A stretch of 64,000 bases of DNA from Solidesulfovibrio sp. (GTDB taxonomy: Bacteria > Desulfobacterota > Desulfovibrionia > Desulfovibrionales > Desulfovibrionaceae). Shown in pieces: positions 58,599-64,000 of the stretch. Made by a program: the position numbers and the translations under genes. The stretch covers positions 22,466-86,465 of the forward strand of contig NZ_JARKOZ010000153.1 of assembly GCF_029978005.1 (NCBI RefSeq), read 5' to 3'. Every line of letters begins with the position of its first letter. Position 1 is the stretch's first letter. The notes beneath the pieces are model-generated. The model made no database searches. It saw nothing but the letters and a program-made list of their open reading frames with translations, and was not told the DNA's origin.

Positions 58599-61010
58599 TC
58601 AAGCCGCTCCTTTTTCCTGCAGCCAGAACCGAGGCCAGTCCTGGCCGTGGAGACCGCAAAGTTCCTTGATCCGGGAGATGCTGTCCCTGTCCGAGGCACC
58701 GACGAAGGCGAGCCCCTTTTTCTGCAAGGCAAGCTGGATGAGCCGACGCCCCGAAGGGGCCATCACGTAGTAGTCCCGCTTGGGCGTGGCCGTGGCCACG
58801 ATTTCGATCTGACGGGCATTGCAGCCCATGCCGGTGTAGAGTTCCCGCTGCCCGTCCTGCCTGGCCGTGAGATTGGGTAGGAGGATCTTGGTGGGGCAGG
58901 ATTCGACGAGCACGTCCATGATGCCCGAGCGCACCGCGTCGGATAGACTTTGGGTGGCCAGGACCACGGCACAGTTGGCCTTGCGCATGACCTTCAGCCA
59001 CTCACGCACCTTTTCCCGAAAGACCGGATGTCCGAGCATGATCCAGGCTTCATCGAGAATGAGCAGCGCCGACTGCCCAGCCAGCGCCGTCTCGATGCGG
59101 TGGAAGAGATAGAGGAGCACCGGGATGAGGTTCTTGTCTCCGAGCTGCATCAGCTCCTCGATCTCGAAGACCATGAAAGAGGCGATGTCCAAGGAATCCG
59201 AAGAAGCATCCAGCAGATGCCCCATGGCCCCGGCCTTGGTGTAGTGGGTCAACGCCTCTTTCAGCTCCTGATTCTGGACCACGAGCCAGAAGTCGGTCAG
59301 CGAACGCATGGTCGGCGGGTTTTCCCGCAAGGCGTTCATGGCCGTGTGGATGGCGTTACGATGAACCGGCAAAACGCGAAGGCCCTGCAGCTCCGCCAGA
59401 TCGGCCACCCAGCCTTCGGCCCAGCTTTGTTCCGTTTCGGAAATGTCGATGCGCTGGAGAGGGGCAAAAGCGAGTGCGGCGCGGCCGATCTCGAAATGGC
59501 TGCCGCCGGCGGCCTGGCACAGCGGGAAAAGACTCATGCCCTTGTCAAAGGCGAAAATCCGGGCATCCGGGTAGCGGCGAAACTGGGCGGCAATGAGCGC
59601 CAGGAGCGTGGATTTGCCCGAACCCGTGGGACCGAAAATGAGGGTATGGCCGAGGTCGCCTTCATGAAGATTGAACCGAAAAGGCGTCGATCCGTCGGTG
59701 GTGCAGACCATAAGCGGCGGTGAGTCCGGCGGGTAGAACGGACAGGGGCAGTAGCCCCGCCCCGACCAGATGCTGGCCAGGGGAAGCAGATCGGCGAGAT
59801 TGAGCGTGTTGACCAGGGGACGCCGCAGGTTGGCAAACCCGTTGCCGGGGTGGGTGCCGAGCCAGGCCTCTAAGGCGTTGATGGATTCGATGCGACAGCC
59901 AAAGCCCAGGGTCTGGATGACCCGGCGCAGCTCACGTGCCCAGTCGTGCAGCGGCTCCGGGGATTCGTGCAGAAGCACGATGCAGGAAGTGAGGTAGCCC
60001 GCGCCGACGTACCCGGATTGCACCTCCACCAGGGCTTCCTCGGCGTCTTCGGCCATGAGCTGGGCGTCACGGTTGGCTCTGGCGCTCGGGTTGTTGAAGA
60101 ACTGGTCGAAGAACCGGAACACCTGCTGCTGCCACGTCTTGCGGTAGACCGTGATCTCTTTGGCCGCGTCGAGCTGGTCTAGGCAGATGAAGCGCGTGGA
60201 AAAGCGATACGGCAGTTGCAGGCCGTCGAGGCTGGCCAACATGGCCGGCCAGCTTTCCTGGGGCAGCCCGTCGATACTGAGAACGGCGATGTGCTTTGTC
60301 CCGATGCGCGGGGCCAGGCCGCCGACCAGATCTTCCCCACCAAGGAGCGCATCCAGGTACATGGGCGTTCGCGGTACCCGGATGGGGTGTTCCTCGCCGG
60401 TCAGGCATTGCTGGAGATGCGAAAGGAGCGGTGAATACCGGACGGGCTGTCCATCCTCTTCGGTGTCGTCGAACTCCACCAGCCGCTCCAGGCGCAACAC
60501 CGCCGACAGGGCATCTTCCAACTCCAGCAAGGCCTGCTCGAAAAACCGCAGGCTTTTCATCAGAAGATTGCGTCGCCCGGCCCCGTGTTCGGCGGCTCCG
60601 GCCAACTTGGCCGCTTGCAGGTTCGGCTTGTAGCTGACCGTGAGCACGGTCCTGGTGCTGTAGCAGGCATCGCCGCTGAAAAACTGGCGGCGTTCCTCGT
60701 CGATGAGCCGGGTCACCGGATCGGGAAAGTGGCTGTCCTCGGGGCGGGCGTAGGTGCGCTCCCGGCTTCGCAAAGCGTCCACGTGGAACATCCAACCGGT
60801 GCCGAGCAGTTTGACCGCGCCACTCACTTGGGCGGACACGAAGGCCAGTTCTTCCGGTGTGCTGGAGGCCGTGTCCTGCCCCCGGAATTCCCAGGCGGCA
60901 AGCAGGCTCCCGTCCTTGCACAGCACCACCCCGGGGGCGATCAAGGCCGCATACGGCAAAAGGTCGGGCAACCCCTTGGCCCTGGATCGATAGTCCCGCA
61001 GCCGCAGCAT
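58599..61010 (-). CDS. trbE: Conjugation ATPase TrbE (VirB4)
   Basis: 803 residues. Walker A GPTGSGKSTLLALIAAQF and Walker B LLILDEAWIMLGH in the C-terminal half, and the VirB4 QSLSDAVRSGIMDVLVESCP arginine-finger region. Powers pilus assembly and substrate transfer. The start shares one base with the trbD stop (TGATG). Confidence 0.95.
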   Translation of the reverse strand: MLRLRDYRSRAKGLPDLLPYAALIAPGVVLCKDGSLLAAWEFRGQDTASSTPEELAFVSAQVSGAVKLLGTGWMFHVDALRSRERTYARPEDSHFPDPVTRLIDEERRQFFSGDACYSTRTVLTVSYKPNLQAAKLAGAAEHGAGRRNLLMKSLRFFEQALLELEDALSAVLRLERLVEFDDTEEDGQPVRYSPLLSHLQQCLTGEEHPIRVPRTPMYLDALLGGEDLVGGLAPRIGTKHIAVLSIDGLPQESWPAMLASLDGLQLPYRFSTRFICLDQLDAAKEITVYRKTWQQQVFRFFDQFFNNPSARANRDAQLMAEDAEEALVEVQSGYVGAGYLTSCIVLLHESPEPLHDWARELRRVIQTLGFGCRIESINALEAWLGTHPGNGFANLRRPLVNTLNLADLLPLASIWSGRGYCPCPFYPPDSPPLMVCTTDGSTPFRFNLHEGDLGHTLIFGPTGSGKSTLLALIAAQFRRYPDARIFAFDKGMSLFPLCQAAGGSHFEIGRAALAFAPLQRIDISETEQSWAEGWVADLAELQGLRVLPVHRNAIHTAMNALRENPPTMRSLTDFWLVVQNQELKEALTHYTKAGAMGHLLDASSDSLDIASFMVFEIEELMQLGDKNLIPVLLYLFHRIETALAGQSALLILDEAWIMLGHPVFREKVREWLKVMRKANCAVVLATQSLSDAVRSGIMDVLVESCPTKILLPNLTARQDGQRELYTGMGCNARQIEIVATATPKRDYYVMAPSGRRLIQLALQKKGLAFVGASDRDSISRIKELCGLHGQDWPRFWLQEKGAA

Positions 61011-61285
61011 CAGGTTCTCCAGGCGCCGGCCCGGGCCGTGTAGAAAAGCTGCTGCTTGATGTGTTTGAGCCAGACCTTGCTCATGATCGGATCGGCCTTG
61101 GCCATGCGCCGCAGGACAAAGACGGCCGTGACCCAGAAGGCAAACCCGGTCACCACGGACAGAAGACTCAAGCCCCCGATGCCGACTAGCAGGGCAATGA
61201 GCCCGCAGGTCAGCACCAGTTCCCGCTCGGCCCCCATGACATGGCTGTGCCGGTGCAGGGATTGGTGGATGGTCAGGGTGCGCAT
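61010..61285 (-). CDS. trbD: Conjugation protein TrbD (VirB3)
   Basis: 91 residues. After a short N-terminus (MRTLTIHQSLHRHSHVMGAE) two adjoining hydrophobic helices make up the middle (LTCGLIALLVGIGGLSLLSV), followed by a basic end. Start at 61285; its stop overlaps the trbE start by one base. Confidence 0.92.
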   Translation of the reverse strand: MRTLTIHQSLHRHSHVMGAERELVLTCGLIALLVGIGGLSLLSVVTGFAFWVTAVFVLRRMAKADPIMSKVWLKHIKQQLFYTARAGAWRT

Positions 61286-61299
61286 GGCGGCTCGCGTCC

Positions 61300-61614
61300 T
61301 CAGATCACCGCGCCAGAGAACGAGAACACGCTGTCCACGATGCTGGTGGCGAAGGCGATAAACGAGATGCCGAAGACCACGCCGAGAAGCAGCTTGAAGC
61401 CGCCGGTCAGGTCGTCGCGGTTGAAGATGTAGAGGACGCCGCAAAGGGCCATGGCCACGATGGACACCCAGCGACCGGCCGGGCCGGTGACGGTCTGGAC
61501 CACCTTTTCAAGGGGGCTGGAGAATTCGGAAATGCCGCCCGAGGCCTGGGCCAGTTCCGGCAGAACCAGAACAAGCGCCACCAGGAGGAGATACCGCAAG
61601 GCAGGTTTCAGCAT
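61300..61614 (-). CDS. trbC: Conjugative pilin TrbC (VirB2)
   Basis: 104 residues: signal peptide (LLLVALVLVLPELAQA), then two hydrophobic helices (GRWVSIVAMALCGVLYIF and FKLLLGVVFGISFIAFA). The C-terminal SFSGAVI is the probable site of TraF-dependent trimming and cyclisation. Overlaps trbB by 7 bp. Confidence 0.93.
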   Translation of the reverse strand: MLKPALRYLLLVALVLVLPELAQASGGISEFSSPLEKVVQTVTGPAGRWVSIVAMALCGVLYIFNRDDLTGGFKLLLGVVFGISFIAFATSIVDSVFSFSGAVI

Positions 61615-62540
61615 AGGTGCTCCAGATCGTAGCTGCGGGTTAGGGGATCAAAGCCTTTGACCGTTACGATGTCGGAGACGCGGCGACCGCCCGGGGCGCG
61701 CTCGATGAAGCAGATCATGTCCACGGCCTCGGCGATGAGCGCCGGCATGGGGACCGGGGTTGCCTCGGCAATGAGCTGCTCCAGGCGAAGGAGCCCGGCG
61801 GCGGCGCTGCCGGCATGGACCGTGGCCACGCCCCCTGGGTGTCCGGTGTTCCAGGCCTTGAGGAGATCCAGGGCGGAACCGTCGCGCACCTCGCCGACCA
61901 GGATGCGTGTCGGCCGGTAGCGCATGGACACCTTGACCAGACGCTGGATGGGCACACCGTCCGAGCTGCGCATGAACACGGTATTCTCGCTGGCCGACTG
62001 GAGTTCGGCCGTATCCTCGATGACGATCAGCCGGTCCGTCGGACAAAGTTGGGAAATTCCGTCGATGAGGGCGTTGACGAAGGTCGTCTTGCCCGAGCCC
62101 GTGCCGCCGACCACCAGGATGTTGCGCCGGGTTTCGATGGTCTGGGCGAGGATGCTCGCGGCTGGCGACGGCAGGATGCCGGAAGCCACATAGTCATCCA
62201 GGGTGAAGACCCGGCTGGCCCGCTTGCGGATGGTAAAGGACGGTCCCGAGACGATGGGCGGCATGAGCCCCTCGAAGCGACTGCCGTCAAGGGGCAGCTC
62301 CCCTTCCACGATGGGGCGATCCGCCGTGACCGTGGTTTCCAGGGCGCTGGCTACCAGGGAGATGATGAGCCGGCTTTGGGCCGGGGGCAGCTTCCCGCAC
62401 AAGGCCATGTCCTGGCCGAGCTTTTCGATCCACAGCGTCTGGTCCGGATTGACCATGATTTCGATCACGTCAGGATCATGAAGCGCCGCCATGATGGTCG
62501 GCCCGAGATTGTGTGTGAGGCTTGCCTGCAACCTGTCCAT
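61608..62540 (-). CDS. trbB: Conjugation ATPase TrbB (VirB11)
   Basis: 310 residues, start MDRLQASLTHNLGPTIMAAL at 62540. Walker A VVGGTGSGKTTFVNAL, Asp box LIVIEDTAELQ and His box TGHPGGVATVHAGSA. Traffic ATPase that switches between pilus formation and DNA export. First gene of the trb block, two bases after traM. Confidence 0.95.
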   Translation of the reverse strand: MDRLQASLTHNLGPTIMAALHDPDVIEIMVNPDQTLWIEKLGQDMALCGKLPPAQSRLIISLVASALETTVTADRPIVEGELPLDGSRFEGLMPPIVSGPSFTIRKRASRVFTLDDYVASGILPSPAASILAQTIETRRNILVVGGTGSGKTTFVNALIDGISQLCPTDRLIVIEDTAELQSASENTVFMRSSDGVPIQRLVKVSMRYRPTRILVGEVRDGSALDLLKAWNTGHPGGVATVHAGSAAAGLLRLEQLIAEATPVPMPALIAEAVDMICFIERAPGGRRVSDIVTVKGFDPLTRSYDLEHLC

Positions 62541-62542
62541 GG

Positions 62543-62980
62543 CTACCCTCGCGCCCGCAGGACGAACACGGCTACGTTGACGAGGGCGGAGACAGCCACA
62601 ATGGCCGCAAGCCAAGTGAGATTTTGGCGAAAAGTCGTCAGGGCTGCGATGTGCCCCTGGAGGATAGTCCGGATGTTTTCCACCGAAGCGGCGGAGAGAT
62701 CCTTGGCCAGCCCCTTGGTGGCCGAAAGAACGCCGGACACGTAGCCGTCCGTCTTCTCGGCCAGCATGGCGGTCAGGGCCTTGTTGTGGCGGTCGAGGAG
62801 CTTTTCGTATTCGGCCAAAAAGGCGTTTTGCAGCGTGACCAGCATGAGCACCGGATCATCCGGATCGACCACGGTCGCGTGCTTTTGGGCGAGCAGCGTC
62901 CGGACGCTTTCCAGGTCCAGGCCGATGCCGTCAGGGATGGCGGGCTGAGTGTCGGCGTCGTGCGGGTGCTGCTCGCTCAT
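62543..62980 (-). CDS. traM: TraM-like conjugation protein
   Basis: 145 residues ending in one transmembrane helix (NLTWLAAIVAVSALVNVAVF). Size, position behind traL and membrane-tail design agree with RP4 TraM, an accessory that raises transfer frequency. Start at 62980, nine bases after the traL stop. Confidence 0.8.
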   Translation of the reverse strand: MSEQHPHDADTQPAIPDGIGLDLESVRTLLAQKHATVVDPDDPVLMLVTLQNAFLAEYEKLLDRHNKALTAMLAEKTDGYVSGVLSATKGLAKDLSAASVENIRTILQGHIAALTTFRQNLTWLAAIVAVSALVNVAVFVLRARG

Positions 62981-62989
62981 GGCCGATCC

Positions 62990-63715
62990 TCAGCAAAGCC
63001 GGGCCTGGTCCATTTCGGCCACGGCATCCCGCCAGAAGCTGGAGAGGCGCTGCCTGACCATGATCGAAAGCTCGGAGTTCACGGCCTCGGTGAAGGTCTG
63101 GCGTCTGGCGAAAAGCTCTTCCAAATCCCGGCCGAAGGTCATCTGCTTACGGTGCGGCAGGGAAATGACGGCATGGAAGCTGGAGGCGCATTCCGCGTAA
63201 ATCTTGAATTCCTCGAAACGCTTCCCGTCGAGGGTGATGTCGCCGAAATAACGGTTGAGCCAGACCACGATGGCCGTGATCGGAAAATGGGCGACCAGGG
63301 ATTTGAGGCCAGACAAAGTGTCCAGGATGGCTTGTCCGCCAGTCACCACGGTATGAAGCATGACGGAATGGCCGTGCTCTTCAAGGACTTCGAGGGCCTG
63401 GTTTTCCAGCAGATAGGACCCAAGGGGCACGAAGGAGGACGCCCCGTTGTCCACCACCACATGGGCTTCGGCAGGCAACTCGATGACCGCGTCCATAAGT
63501 TGGTCGAAACGGCGGGGATCGATGTCGTCGCCGCTCATGATGTCCAGCGCTACGGCGTCCAGCGCCTCATACCCGGCGAGGGTGGCATTGATTGGGTCGG
63601 TGTCGAAGCAGTGCACCTCAAGGTTTCTGCCTTGCAGGTATTGCGCAAGCAGCGAAGCGATCAGGGATTTCCCGACGCCGCCCTTGCCCTGGAGGATGAA
63701 GTGAATCGTGGCCAT
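62990..63715 (-). CDS. traL: ParA-like ATPase TraL
   Basis: 241 residues. Deviant Walker A HFILQGKGGVGKSLIASLLA at the N-terminus and NKYFGD-like NRYFGDITLDG further on. In RP4 TraL lies between traK and traM as here. It probably positions the relaxosome or mating complex in the cell. Confidence 0.88.
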   Translation of the reverse strand: MATIHFILQGKGGVGKSLIASLLAQYLQGRNLEVHCFDTDPINATLAGYEALDAVALDIMSGDDIDPRRFDQLMDAVIELPAEAHVVVDNGASSFVPLGSYLLENQALEVLEEHGHSVMLHTVVTGGQAILDTLSGLKSLVAHFPITAIVVWLNRYFGDITLDGKRFEEFKIYAECASSFHAVISLPHRKQMTFGRDLEELFARRQTFTEAVNSELSIMVRQRLSSFWRDAVAEMDQARLC

Positions 63716-63727
63716 GGGTTGCGCCTC

Positions 63728-64000
63728 CTAGATCATTTCGCCGCTGGAGGGGGTCTTGTTGACGGAAAAGCTCTGCTGCCGGGAAGCGTTCTGTCTGCAA
63801 GAAGTCGGGGCATAGACCGAAGTCGGCTGGGTGTCTTCGTGTTCATGCCGCTCTCTGACCGCCTTGAGAAAACGGGTCATGTGATAACAAAACGTCGCAT
63901 AGGACATGGTGACTTTGCCCTTCTGGACCAGGGAGGCATGGATTTTTTTGTAGTCGTACCCCTGCTCGTGCAGGGCATCGATCGTATCCCGGCAGGCAAT
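63728..64000 (-). CDS. traK: TraK-like oriT-binding protein, 5' end outside window
   Basis: The open frame from the window edge to the TAG at 63728-63730 encodes 90 C-terminal residues, including DTIDALHEQGYDYKKIHASL and TMSYATFCYHMTRF. This helix-turn-helix-like arrangement and the place upstream of traL fit TraK, which wraps oriT DNA in RP4. The N-terminus lies beyond base 64000. Confidence 0.8.
   Translation of the reverse strand: MACRDTIDALHEQGYDYKKIHASLVQKGKVTMSYATFCYHMTRFLKAVRERHEHEDTQPTSVYAPTSCRQNASRQQSFSVNKTPSSGEMI

Larger units (their letters stand above)
22101..64000. mobile_element. Integrative and conjugative element, left part (P-type/RP4-related transfer genes, DISARM cargo)
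   Basis: From the 3' end of tRNA-Lys to the window end there is continuous plasmid-type content: replication initiator, oriT, traJ, traI, defence cargo, traC-D-F-G, trbI to trbB, traM-L-K. Gene order of the trb block (B C D E J L F G H I) is that of Ti plasmids and many ICEs, whereas the tra genes follow RP4. No integrase is present in this part and no second copy of the tRNA end is found before base 64000, so attR and the integrase should lie further right. The left boundary is placed within the tRNA T-arm because integrases of this type usually recombine there; the exact core is not determinable here. Confidence 0.88.

Noticed and set aside
1..64000. CRISPR array
   Set aside because: No regularly spaced repeats of 25-40 bases were seen anywhere in the window.

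Overview
The window is a high-GC bacterial chromosome segment (about 1-22,100) followed by the left part of a large integrated conjugative element (about 22,100 to the window end). Gene content on the chromosomal side (alanine dehydrogenase with a sigma-54 activator, two large chemotaxis receptors, bacteriohemerythrin, Pit phosphate transporter, catalase) and its base composition suggest a Desulfovibrio-type sulfate reducer (Desulfovibrionaceae, possibly Solidesulfovibrio). That assignment is an inference; there is no rRNA or marker gene in the window to prove it.

Chromosomal part. Catalase (5' end cut off by the window), an APC amino-acid permease, alanine dehydrogenase, and an ACT-PAS-AAA+ sigma-54 regulator. 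A near-consensus -24/-12 promoter and a perfect 24-bp palindrome lie between regulator and ald. Next come a Pit phosphate transporter with its DUF47 partner, a PhoR-like sensor kinase whose catalytic residues look lost, a lipoprotein alpha/beta hydrolase, a small lipoprotein, an MCP with a PAS domain, two small envelope proteins, bacteriohemerythrin, an unusual glycine/phenylalanine repeat protein, a second MCP with a C-terminal sensor-like domain, metG and a PSP1/RicT-like protein with a long basic tail. The segment ends in tRNA-Lys(CTT).

Element part. Starting at the 3' end of tRNA-Lys there are a plasmid-type replication initiator, an AT-rich non-coding stretch, an RP4/IncP-like oriT with recognisable nic site, traJ and the MOB-P relaxase traI. 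A cargo block follows, and then, on the opposite strand, a complete-looking P-type conjugation set: traC-like primase/antirestriction protein, traD-like, traF, traG, (orphan hicB on the other strand), trbI-H-G-F-L-J-E-D-C-B, traM, traL and the start of traK. The integrase and the right end are outside the window.

The cargo is the main point of interest. It is a ten-gene co-directional defence operon, mostly with start/stop overlaps, running from a strong promoter at 25,746 to 46,089, with a vsr endonuclease gene behind it. It contains the DISARM core (drmA helicase, drmB DUF1998, drmC phospholipase D). It also carries the marker genes of both described DISARM classes: drmD SNF2 helicase plus drmMI adenine methylase (class 1), and drmMII cytosine-5 methylase (class 2). 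Three further genes are inserted between them: a PD-(D/E)XK-DUF2075 ATPase fusion, an SF1 helicase, and a DUF2290-like protein. A small excisionase/MerR-type HTH gene leads the operon. This looks like an expanded, hybrid DISARM system carried on a self-transmissible element.
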